From Amniculibacterium aquaticum (lineage in GTDB: Bacteria > Bacteroidota > Bacteroidia > Flavobacteriales > Weeksellaceae), in assembly GCF_003852705.1 (NCBI RefSeq), contig NZ_REFA01000013.1, positions 18,182 to 82,181 on the forward strand: a stretch of DNA of 64,000 bases, written 5' to 3'. A program made the translations under genes and the position numbers. Shown here in pieces: positions 27,311-34,622 of this stretch; the stretch's first letter is position 1, and the number at the start of each line of letters is the position of its first letter. Below the pieces are notes generated by a model. That model was not told the DNA's origin. It made no database searches and saw only the letters and a list, made by a program, of their open reading frames with translations.

Positions 27311-27370
27311 AATAGCTAGGTCTTCGTTGCGTGCATAGCACGAACAATAAAAACCCTGTTGAACGGAAGC
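27311..27370 (+). repeat. Repeat element R3 of the accessory patch
   Basis: Degenerate start (AATAGCTAGGTCTTCGTT against AATAACCAAGTTTTCGTT in R1), then a near-perfect 19-base AACCCTGTTGAACGGAAGC block. Confidence 0.7.
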
Positions 27371-27428
27371 TTTGAAAGCTTTTTCAACTGCTTATGGGAT
27401 TATCGACAAAAAATTTTAAAACATGGGA

Positions 27429-27458
27429 AGAGCCTGTAAGAAAGGGCTCTTTTTTTTG
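27429..27458 (+). terminator. Terminator of the accessory patch
   Basis: AGAGCC stem (27429-27434 with 27445-27450), about ten-base loop, then eight T. Confidence 0.8.
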
Positions 27459-27494
27459 TGTCTGAATTTGCGTATTTTTAGGGAAAAGCTACTG

Positions 27495-27710
27495 ATGGTT
27501 TAGTTCAAAAGAATAGCACACGCATTTGCAGGAATACTCATCTTGTCCAGCATCTCACTCACCTACGCCACCGACAACAAAAATTGGCTTTGGATAACGG
27601 CTTTTGTAGGCGCCAATCTTTTACAAAACTCCATGTCCAATTGGTGTTTACTGCATCAAATTCTTTACAAATTGGGGATAAAAGACACTGAAAGCTCTTG
27701 TAAAAGATAG
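27495..27710 (+). pseudogene. Broken second copy of the YgaP-like gene
   Basis: In frame, ATG at 27495 is followed by GTT and then TAG at 27501, after which the frame continues through the 155-bp repeat to a stop at 27708. The protein body is otherwise intact and nearly identical to the 69-residue gene at 25362, but its last 14 residues differ at the DNA level while keeping the pattern (LGIKDTESSCKR against IGIKNTESSCKI). This looks like a paralogue whose first two-thirds were homogenised with the other copy and whose start was lost. A weak internal TTG start inside the first membrane helix cannot be excluded. Confidence 0.7.
27510..27664 (+). repeat. 155-bp direct repeat, copy B
   Basis: Same orientation as copy A at 25371-25525, 154 of 155 identical by eye; the copies are 2139 bases apart. 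Confidence 0.95.
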
Positions 27711-27837
27711 AAACTTATCATGGGGTCAAAATTTTAAATGTCTCACTTATTCAAGTTATTTCCCCAAATAAATGAAATAAATTTTAAAAAACAGCAAAAT
27801 ATATAGGGGATATAATCCGTAAAACTGATAATTTAAT

Positions 27838-27845
27838 TATATTTG
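27838..27845 (+). promoter_or_regulatory. -7 element for acyl-CoA dehydrogenase
   Basis: TATATTTG, 16 bases before ATG 27862. Confidence 0.5.
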
Positions 27846-27861
27846 GGCAAAATTTTTCACC

Positions 27862-28998
27862 ATGTTTATTGAAAATACAGAAATTGAAATGATCGCCCAA
27901 ACGGCGAAAGAATTTGCAGAAACTCATATCAGGCCAAACATCATGGATTGGGACGAAAGTCAGACTTTCCCAAAAGAATTATTCCACCAATTAGGGGAAA
28001 TGGGTTTCATGGGAATTGTTATCCCTGAGCAATACGGAGGATCTGGACTTTCTTATCACGAATATGTAACCATTTTGGACGAAATCTCCCAAGTAGATCC
28101 ATCCATTGGCTTGTCAGTAGCTGCACACAACTCTTTGTGTACCAACCATATTTACGAATTTGGTAACGAAGAGCAACGCATGAAGTGGTTGCCACAATTG
28201 GCCACAGGAAAAGTGATTGGAGCTTGGGGACTTACAGAACACAATACGGGATCCGACTCCGGAGGGATGAGTACAACTGCCGTAAAAGACGGTGATGAGT
28301 GGATCATCAACGGAGCCAAAAACTTTATTACGCATGCCATTTCTGGAGACATCGCAGTGGTGATGACCAGAACTGGAGAAATTGGAGCTAAAAACAATTC
28401 CACAGCTTTTGTTTTGGAAAAAGGAATGCCAGGTTTTACTTCCGGAAAAAAAGAAAATAAATTAGGAATGCGTGCATCAGAAACTGCAGAACTTATTTTC
28501 GATAATGTCAGAGTTCCGGACAGCCACAGATTGGGCGAGGTTGGCGAAGGTTTCAAACAAGCCATGAAAATCTTAGACGGAGGAAGAATTTCCATCGCTG
28601 CTCTATCTTTGGGTATCGCAAGAGGCGCTTATAAATCTGCTCTAAAATATGCCAACGAAAGAAAACAATTTGGTAAAGCCATTTCAGAATTCCAAGCCAT
28701 CAACTTTATGTTGGCCGATATGGCAACAGAAATTGATGCGTCTGAATTGCTGATCCGCAGAGCGGCTACTTTGAAAAACGCCAAACAAAAAATGACCAGA
28801 GAAGGAGCAATGGCTAAGTTATACGCTTCCGAGGCTTGTGTGAGAATTTCCAACAATGCCGTTCAAATTTTTGGCGGTTACGGATACACCAAAGATTTCC
28901 CTGCAGAGAAATTCTACAGAGATTCTAAACTTTGCACCATTGGTGAGGGAACTTCAGAAATCCAAAGATTGGTTATCGGTAGAGATATCGTAAAGTAA
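27862..28998 (+). CDS. Acyl-CoA dehydrogenase
   Basis: 378 residues, the standard length. FAD enzyme that introduces the alpha-beta double bond in acyl-CoA during fatty-acid or branched-chain amino-acid breakdown. The family signatures are GAWGLTEHNTGSDSGGMSTT (about residues 123-142), the FAD-binding RKQFGKAISEFQAINFMLAD near 270-289, and the C-terminal QIFGGYGYTKDFPAEKFYRD region (about 338-357) and GEGTSEIQRLVIGRDI. A catalytic Glu is plausible in that GEGTSEIQ segment region. Exact chain-length preference is unknown. Monocistronic. Confidence 0.95.
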   Translation: MFIENTEIEMIAQTAKEFAETHIRPNIMDWDESQTFPKELFHQLGEMGFMGIVIPEQYGGSGLSYHEYVTILDEISQVDPSIGLSVAAHNSLCTNHIYEFGNEEQRMKWLPQLATGKVIGAWGLTEHNTGSDSGGMSTTAVKDGDEWIINGAKNFITHAISGDIAVVMTRTGEIGAKNNSTAFVLEKGMPGFTSGKKENKLGMRASETAELIFDNVRVPDSHRLGEVGEGFKQAMKILDGGRISIAALSLGIARGAYKSALKYANERKQFGKAISEFQAINFMLADMATEIDASELLIRRAATLKNAKQKMTREGAMAKLYASEACVRISNNAVQIFGGYGYTKDFPAEKFYRDSKLCTIGEGTSEIQRLVIGRDIVK

Positions 28999-29042
28999 AT
29001 TTATGTTTTTATCATAAACCATCACCTTTTCAAAATTAAATT

Positions 29043-29073
29043 AAGATCACTCTTTTTGGGTGGTCTTTTTTTT
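29043..29073 (+). terminator. Terminator after acyl-CoA dehydrogenase
   Basis: Eight-pair stem (29043-29050 with 29060-29067, one G-U pair), then a long T run. Confidence 0.8.
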
Positions 29074-29197
29074 ATTGAATAATCACAACAATACCGAGTT
29101 TACACCTACAAATCCACGCATTTCCAAAGTTATCACAGGCTCTAAATTATTTTCAAAAAAAAATTATTAAACTTAAAAATTTGAAATCCCAAATCCT

Positions 29198-29205
29198 TAA
29201 ATTTG
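29198..29205 (+). promoter_or_regulatory. -7 element immediately before pnuC
   Basis: TAAATTTG ends four bases before ATG 29210, implying a leaderless transcript. No riboswitch-like structure is seen upstream. Confidence 0.55.
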
Positions 29206-29209
29206 ATCA

Positions 29210-29863
29210 ATGGACTTCTACAATCTTTTCTTACAGCCTTATGAAAGCTATACTCCAATTCAAATTGCATTGGAAATTATCGCAGCTACTTTCGGTATTC
29301 TAAGTGTCTATTTTTCCATCAAAAAAAACATTTGGGTCTATCCAACGGGTATCGTTTCAACCGCTTTGTATGTTTACATCTTATTTGTTTTTGGTTTGTT
29401 AGGGGATTGCATGATCAACATTTACTATACCATAATGAGCATTTACGGTTGGATTTTATGGTCCAAAAGTGCAGAAGATCATGTCCATGTCCATGTTTCG
29501 TGGACTGAAAAAAAAGAATGGTGGCTCGCCTGCTTACTCTTCGTCCTGAGCCTTATTGCCGTAGCATTAGTTTATTATTACAAACCGGTCATCGACAACA
29601 ATTTTAATTTTAAAAATTCAGAGCTTGGTTTTTATCATCTGGATTGGGCCAATGGGTTGGACATCATAACCACTTCCCTATTCCTGGTCGGTATGTGGTT
29701 GATGGCAAAACGAAAAATAGAAAATTGGATTTTTTGGATTATCGGAGATCTTATTTGCATCCCAATGATGATCTACAAAGGCTTGGGAATCACCTCAATT
29801 CAATACATTATTTTTACCATTTTGGCCATTCAAGGTTGGCTGAGTTGGAGAAATTCTAAGTAA
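29210..29863 (+). CDS. pnuC: Nicotinamide riboside transporter PnuC
   Basis: 217 residues with about seven membrane helices. Facilitates uptake of nicotinamide riboside for NAD synthesis. Family features seen are IKKNIWVYPTGIVSTALYVY (about residues 38-57), INIYYTIMSIYGWILW (about 68-83) with the W-containing substrate site, and the C-terminal IGDLICIPMMIYKGLGITS and FTILAIQGWLSWRNS. No NadR-type kinase lies next to it. Apparently monocistronic. Confidence 0.93.
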   Translation: MDFYNLFLQPYESYTPIQIALEIIAATFGILSVYFSIKKNIWVYPTGIVSTALYVYILFVFGLLGDCMINIYYTIMSIYGWILWSKSAEDHVHVHVSWTEKKEWWLACLLFVLSLIAVALVYYYKPVIDNNFNFKNSELGFYHLDWANGLDIITTSLFLVGMWLMAKRKIENWIFWIIGDLICIPMMIYKGLGITSIQYIIFTILAIQGWLSWRNSK

Positions 29864-29906
29864 AACCTTTGTGTATTACAAAAAAACACATAAATAATCT
29901 ATTGGT

Positions 29907-29920
29907 CAAGCTACAGCTTG
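29907..29920. repeat. Short inverted repeat
   Basis: CAAGCT and AGCTTG around a two-base loop in the spacer after pnuC. Confidence 0.5.
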
Positions 29921-29983
29921 TCCCGATTTTTCAGGATAGACACAAAGGATCTACAACAATAAGACTTCATAACTACGCATAGC

Positions 29984-30000
29984 ATCCGTCAAAGACGGAT
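29984..30000. repeat. Short inverted repeat
   Basis: ATCCGTC, loop AAA, GACGGAT; convergent spacer between pnuC and the small membrane protein gene. Confidence 0.55.
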
Positions 30001-30052
30001 ATCACTTGTGTTATTTCATTGTCTATTCGTAAAAAACGATGAAGGAGTTTTA

Positions 30053-30376
30053 TTACACATTTCTAAATCTCTTGTACAATCTCAAGTGTTTTTCTCGATT
30101 TAATAAATAAAGAATTATACACAGTGAACCAAAAGAAAACATTCCTACAAACCACAATATTTTATTATGAATTTGGTTTCTGATTAAATCAATTAACACA
30201 ACTATCCAAGGAATTAATTGGATTAATAAACCTATTCCTAGAAATAAGTGAGAATAATTTTCTGAAAAATTTTTGTTTATAATTTTTAGGTAAATTGATA
30301 CTGTAACTAAAACAAAACCAATAATTACAAGAGCTAATAAGATTTTTTTGTTGATTAGTAATTCATGTTCTTTCAT
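30053..30376 (-). CDS. Small three-helix membrane protein of unknown function
   Basis: 107 residues with three predicted membrane helices: about residues 13-30, 43-62 and 72-91. The last helix and tail, ILWFVGMFSFGSLCIILYLL followed by a basic end, resemble the PLDc_N short membrane domain, but the match is too weak to name it. A TATCTTTA box (30414-30407) lies 30 bases upstream. Richer in A+T than the neighbours. No link to adjacent genes is apparent. Confidence 0.6.
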   Translation of the reverse strand: MKEHELLINKKILLALVIIGFVLVTVSIYLKIINKNFSENYSHLFLGIGLLIQLIPWIVVLIDLIRNQIHNKILWFVGMFSFGSLCIILYLLNREKHLRLYKRFRNV

Positions 30377-30455
30377 ATTTTTTCTTTTGCTGTTTTATTA
30401 TGAAATTAAAGATAACAAATTTTTTGTTGAAAGGATCATGTATTAAAAAAAATAA

Positions 30456-31928
30456 TTAATACCCTAAAACCGGCTCCAATATCATTTCCATTTTTCGTTT
30501 TACAGCATCGGTAGAACCCGCATAATTATTCACCAAAAGCGAAAATGCCAAAGTCTTGCCCGAGTTGGTTTTTAGATATCCCGTCAGACATTTCACTTTG
30601 TTCAAAGTACCAGTTTTCGCAAATATTTGTCCATTTCCATTTCCGTAAACAAACATTCTTTTCAAAGTTCCGGTTTGTCCTGCAATGGGCAATGAATCGA
30701 AATAATTTTTGAAATATTTGGTCGTCATCAAAGACGATAGAAACTTCACTTGTGATAAGGGCGTCACCATATTAGCTCTGGAAAGTCCACTACCATCGGC
30801 AAAATTAAGACCTTCCATATCGAAACCTACAGATTGCAAATGACCAACCACGGCTCTTCTTCCGCTGTCCAAGGATTGATCTCCAAATTTTTGGAAGCCT
30901 ACCATCCTAAGAGTTGCCTCTGCCAAACCGTTGTCACTGTGCTGATTGGTATAGAAAACTACATCATTCAAATCTGGGGAACGGTAAGTGGAGATGAGTA
31001 TTCTTTTTTCAGGATCGGTATCCAACATTTTTGTTGAAACTTTTCCAGAAACCGGGATTCCGGATTTTATCATGGCTGCTCTTAGTGAATTGGCCAAACC
31101 TACAGGTGCATCCGGAAGTTTTGTCGTAAAAGGAAGCGATTGATACTCTTCCGCATAAACCATTTTTTTGATGTACGGCGATACATAAAAATATCTTTTT
31201 TCTTGAGCGAAAGGATTGCTTTGTTTTACAATAATTTTTTCTTTCGCCGGATCTATCTCTGCGCTAGATCCCACAGGGAGGTAATATGCACCGTGTTCCA
31301 ACCAAACAATATTCTCCGGGAGAGTTGGTATTTTATTGGCTTTGAAAACTGCAGTTTGAGTAATGATATCTCCATTCACTCTTTTTATTCCTTTTTCTGC
31401 CAGAGCAGCGATAAAATCCATGGAGATCATTCCATAACTGGTAGCTCCTGCTTTGCTGGTGCCCAAACTTGGATCGCCACTTCCGACCAAATATAAATTT
31501 CCGTTTAACACTCCATTTTCATCAATCGTCCCCGAATAATCCAACTGGGTTAGCCACTGAAATCCTGATCCTAAAAGGCTAAGAGCAGTTTCTGTAGTGA
31601 GTAATTTGGTGGTTGATGCTGGAATTAACGGTTGGCTTTCGTTGTAGGAACTGACAATTTTTTTTGTTTTTGGATCGTAAACGACAAATCCCCAATGGGC
31701 ATTTTTCAAAACCGGATCGCTGGCCATGGAGGTGAGCGTAAAATCTATTTGTTCTTTTGGACTGAGTGGCTTTTCGACCGCTACAGCCTGAACATAAACT
31801 GGAGCTGAAGTAGGTGCCGTTGATGTGTACACCGAAGAGCTTGTTGTATCTGAAAAATTAATCTGACTCCATAATAAAGAGCTCGATACAAGAGAGATCG
31901 AAAACAGTACTTTTTTTAGTTGAATCAT
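30456..31928 (-). CDS. dacB: D-alanyl-D-alanine carboxypeptidase/endopeptidase, PBP4 (DacB) family
   Basis: 490 residues with signal peptide (about 1-22, ending LLWSQ). Periplasmic peptidoglycan hydrolase that cuts D-Ala-D-Ala ends or crosslinks. The serine peptidase motifs are all present: PASTTKLLTTE (active Ser and Lys), HSDNGLAEA (SxN) and FAKTGTL (KTG). The long insert between SxxK and SxN is the PBP4-type domain. ATG 31928 is the start; a TTG 28 codons upstream belongs to a promoter box. A second PBP4-type gene lies at 55717. Confidence 0.92.
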   Translation of the reverse strand: MIQLKKVLFSISLVSSSLLWSQINFSDTTSSSVYTSTAPTSAPVYVQAVAVEKPLSPKEQIDFTLTSMASDPVLKNAHWGFVVYDPKTKKIVSSYNESQPLIPASTTKLLTTETALSLLGSGFQWLTQLDYSGTIDENGVLNGNLYLVGSGDPSLGTSKAGATSYGMISMDFIAALAEKGIKRVNGDIITQTAVFKANKIPTLPENIVWLEHGAYYLPVGSSAEIDPAKEKIIVKQSNPFAQEKRYFYVSPYIKKMVYAEEYQSLPFTTKLPDAPVGLANSLRAAMIKSGIPVSGKVSTKMLDTDPEKRILISTYRSPDLNDVVFYTNQHSDNGLAEATLRMVGFQKFGDQSLDSGRRAVVGHLQSVGFDMEGLNFADGSGLSRANMVTPLSQVKFLSSLMTTKYFKNYFDSLPIAGQTGTLKRMFVYGNGNGQIFAKTGTLNKVKCLTGYLKTNSGKTLAFSLLVNNYAGSTDAVKRKMEMILEPVLGY

Positions 31929-32009
31929 AAATACCTTCTTAATAAAAGATTTCTTGTGCTTTTGCAAGAAATGCACGAGCAACACAAATGATGAAAACTT
32001 TCTACGGGT

Positions 32010-32017
32010 CAAAAGTA
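32010..32017 (-). promoter_or_regulatory. -7 element for dacB (first copy)
   Basis: TACTTTTG on the minus strand, giving a leader of about 75 bases before ATG 31928. Confidence 0.5.
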
Positions 32018-32081
32018 TTAATTAAAAACAATCCGTCCTTGATATTCAGAATTAAAAAGCTTTAAACTCTGTTAAAGTTTG

Positions 32082-34532
32082 TTAAAAGTCCACCAATACG
32101 ACCTTTTTAATGCTTTGGTAGGCGGTGATCTCATCAAATTCTTCAAAACTTTTCAATACAAAAGATTTGAATTCTTGATATCTTTTTCCTCTTGGTAATT
32201 TTAATAAAATCTGATATTGATAGAGTGAATTGATCCTGGGAATGGGAGATTTTTCCGGTCCAAAAATGCATTCTTGAGGTAGATATTTCTCTAAAACTGA
32301 ACTTAAAAAACGGCTGGCTCTTTCCACCTTATCTTCTTTTCTATGCCTAAGTTCTATAAAAATAAGTTTGGTAAACGGCGGATAAAGATTCTTTTTTCTC
32401 TCCTTCAACAGATAATCGTACACCAAAGCCTGGTTGTGTTGTTCTTTGATCAAGAAAAAAACAGGATGGCCGGGATTGTAGGTTTGTATCATCACTTTTC
32501 CTTTTCCAGAAACCCTTCCTGCCCTGCCCGATACTTGGGTGATCAGTTGATACGCTCGTTCTTCGGCACGAAAATCTTGTACATAAAGCATTTGGTCGGC
32601 CCGTGGAATGCAGACCAATTCAATTTTGTCAAAATCCAAACCTTTGGAAATCATTTGTGTTCCTACAACGATATCCGTTGTTCCGGATTCTATTTTTTCG
32701 TAAAGTTTTTCATAGGCAAATTTCTTCCGCATGGCGTCCACATCCATTCTTTCCACATCAGAATCTGGAAATAACTTAGAAACCTCTTCATGAATTTGTT
32801 CTACACCAATGCCTCGTGTATTGAGTTTATTTGAAAAACATTTGGGACATTGATTGGGTTTTGCAGCTTTGCTCCCACAATAATGGCACTTCAACTCGTT
32901 GGACGATTTGTGATACGCCATCACCACATCGCAATTGGAGCAATAGGTAACATGACCACAGGCTTCGCACTCCACCACAGTTGCATACCCTCTTTTGTTG
33001 TGCAAAACGATCGCCTGACTGTGATCTTCTACACAGTGGCTAAGCTCGTTGAGCATCTCTGAGGAAAAATTTCCATTTACTTTTTTAAGTTCCAAAGCTT
33101 CTTTAAAGTCGATCAGTTCAAAACTTGGTAAAGGTACATTTCCAAAACGATTCTCTAACTTTACCCATCTCAACTTATCGATTTCTGCTGCATAATACGA
33201 CTCAACAGAAGGCGTTGCAGATCCTAAAATTGCAGGTGCTTTATAAAAATTTGCTAATATTAAAGCCGCATCTTTGGCATTAAAATAGGGAGAAACTTCG
33301 CGAGGTCTGTATGCCGAATCGTGCTCTTCATCAACAATGACCAAGCCCAAATTCTGAAACGGTAGAAACAAAGCATTTCGAGTACCGATCAACACACGGA
33401 TTTCGTTATTTTTCACTTTTTTCCAGACTTCAACTTTTTCAAAATCTGTAAGTTTTTGGTGATAATAGCAAAGTAGATTTCCGTATTTTTTTTCTATTCG
33501 CTGAACGATTTGTTGGGTGATGGCGATCTCCGGAAGTAGGAACAAAACGGTCTTACCGGCAACCACTGTTTCTTCAATTTTTTCTAAATAAACATGGGTT
33601 TTTCCTGAAGCCGTAACGCCGTAGAGCAATACATTTTTTCCTTCTTCAAAAGCGTTGTCAATCTCCATTTTAGCAATTTGCTGTTCGGGAGAGAGCTGAT
33701 CCTTTTCCTCTAAATCACCTTGATAATTGGGCAATCGATCTACGGACATTAGATATTCTTCCACCAAATTTTTATCGACCAAACCTTTCAGATGGCTGGC
33801 TGCAAAAATACCTTCTTCAAAAAGACTGGATTTTCTAAGTTCCTTTTCGGGATGTTCCGTTTCGTGTTGCAAAATGGTCAAAAACAATTCGTGTTGCTTG
33901 GGCGATCGTTTTAGGGACAATAAAATTTCGGGTAAGTTATCACGAACGGTTTTTGGATCTTTAATTTTTACAAAAACGACTTCCTTAGCTTTGTACTTTT
34001 CCGCAATCACTTCATCTACCTCTATGTATTGTAAATCAATCAATGAATTGATGGTTTTGATGATGTGTTTTTTCGGTATAAAGGCTTCGATGTCGGTAAA
34101 ATTAATCAGTTGTCTGACTTCCAAAGCTTGGATCAGATAGATTTCGTTGGCATCTAGATTTTGATAATCAATCTGGGCATTTGCTTTTAGTTTTAGATAT
34201 GTTTCGCTTTCTAATTTTAACGAAGCGGGGAATGCAAAACGATAGATTTCGCCGATGGTACAGAGATAATATTCCGAAAGCCAATGCCAAAACTGAATTT
34301 GTTCTTTGGGCAAGATGGCTCTATCGTCCAAAAGGCTGATGATGTCTTTGGCCACAAAAGTTTCGGGCTCGTTGGTATGAATTTCGACCACTATTCCCGT
34401 GTACACTTTCTTGCCACGAAAAGGAATCAAGACCCGCATCCCAACTTGTAAGACCTCATGAAAATCTACCGGAACTTTGTAGGTAAAAGTTCCTTTTAAA
34501 TTGAGTGGCAATACAACTTGAGCAAATAACAA
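32082..34532 (-). CDS. priA: Primosomal protein N' (PriA helicase)
   Basis: 816 residues, within the longer Bacteroidetes size. Superfamily 2 helicase that reloads the replisome at stalled forks. It shows the N-terminal DNA-binding domain (LKGTFTYKVP), Walker A YGVTASGKTHVYLE (about residues 304-317), the DEEHD box (about 404-408), a zinc region with paired Cys (CEACGHVTYCSNC and CHYCG, CPKC; about 518-570), and QVSGRAGRVSGKGKVMIQTY (about 684-703). The start is TTG 34532: no in-frame ATG is near, the encoded LFAQVVLPL start matches the family, and a promoter box lies 29 bases upstream. Confidence 0.96.
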   Translation of the reverse strand: MLFAQVVLPLNLKGTFTYKVPVDFHEVLQVGMRVLIPFRGKKVYTGIVVEIHTNEPETFVAKDIISLLDDRAILPKEQIQFWHWLSEYYLCTIGEIYRFAFPASLKLESETYLKLKANAQIDYQNLDANEIYLIQALEVRQLINFTDIEAFIPKKHIIKTINSLIDLQYIEVDEVIAEKYKAKEVVFVKIKDPKTVRDNLPEILLSLKRSPKQHELFLTILQHETEHPEKELRKSSLFEEGIFAASHLKGLVDKNLVEEYLMSVDRLPNYQGDLEEKDQLSPEQQIAKMEIDNAFEEGKNVLLYGVTASGKTHVYLEKIEETVVAGKTVLFLLPEIAITQQIVQRIEKKYGNLLCYYHQKLTDFEKVEVWKKVKNNEIRVLIGTRNALFLPFQNLGLVIVDEEHDSAYRPREVSPYFNAKDAALILANFYKAPAILGSATPSVESYYAAEIDKLRWVKLENRFGNVPLPSFELIDFKEALELKKVNGNFSSEMLNELSHCVEDHSQAIVLHNKRGYATVVECEACGHVTYCSNCDVVMAYHKSSNELKCHYCGSKAAKPNQCPKCFSNKLNTRGIGVEQIHEEVSKLFPDSDVERMDVDAMRKKFAYEKLYEKIESGTTDIVVGTQMISKGLDFDKIELVCIPRADQMLYVQDFRAEERAYQLITQVSGRAGRVSGKGKVMIQTYNPGHPVFFLIKEQHNQALVYDYLLKERKKNLYPPFTKLIFIELRHRKEDKVERASRFLSSVLEKYLPQECIFGPEKSPIPRINSLYQYQILLKLPRGKRYQEFKSFVLKSFEEFDEITAYQSIKKVVLVDF

Positions 34533-34560
34533 TGGATTGAGGAATAGAAATTATCGAACA

Positions 34561-34568
34561 CAAAAGTA
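34561..34568 (-). promoter_or_regulatory. -7 element for priA
   Basis: TACTTTTG on the minus strand, just after the secDF terminator. Confidence 0.5.
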
Positions 34569-34570
34569 CA

Positions 34571-34602
34571 TAAAAAAATCCTTCAGAAAAACTGAAGGAT
34601 TT
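34571..34602 (-). terminator. Terminator after secDF
   Basis: Perfect 11-base arms (34576-34586, 34592-34602), five-base loop, then seven T on the minus strand. Confidence 0.9.
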
Positions 34603-34622
34603 TAATAAATTATTATAAACGA

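Larger units (their letters stand above)
27300..27494. other. Spacer with repeat element R3 and a terminator
   Basis: Holds R3 (27311-27370), in which the first part is degenerate and interrupted by a GTGC-ATA-GCAC hairpin, then a small GAAGCTTT/AAAGCTTTTTC inverted repeat and a rho-independent terminator. No gene seen. Confidence 0.7.

Noticed and set aside
25572..27500. Integron attC sites considered for the R repeats
   Set aside because: I find no proper RYYYAAC/GTTRRRY pair with the expected folded structure, and no integron integrase is in view.
25572..27861. Insertion sequence considered for the accessory patch
   Set aside because: No transposase frame, terminal inverted repeats or target duplication is seen; the 155-bp direct repeats are gene fragments, not IS ends.
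28152..28595. 147-codon open frame opposite the acyl-CoA dehydrogenase gene
   Set aside because: It is an antisense shadow with no domain and no start signal; the same holds for open frames opposite the RND permease (22884-23303) and aminopeptidase P (49330-49767).
28999..29209. Riboswitch upstream of pnuC
   Set aside because: The only clear hairpin is the terminator of the preceding gene, and the -7 box adjoins the start codon, leaving no leader.
29907..30000. Two short inverted repeats considered as terminators of pnuC
   Set aside because: No T run follows either of them.
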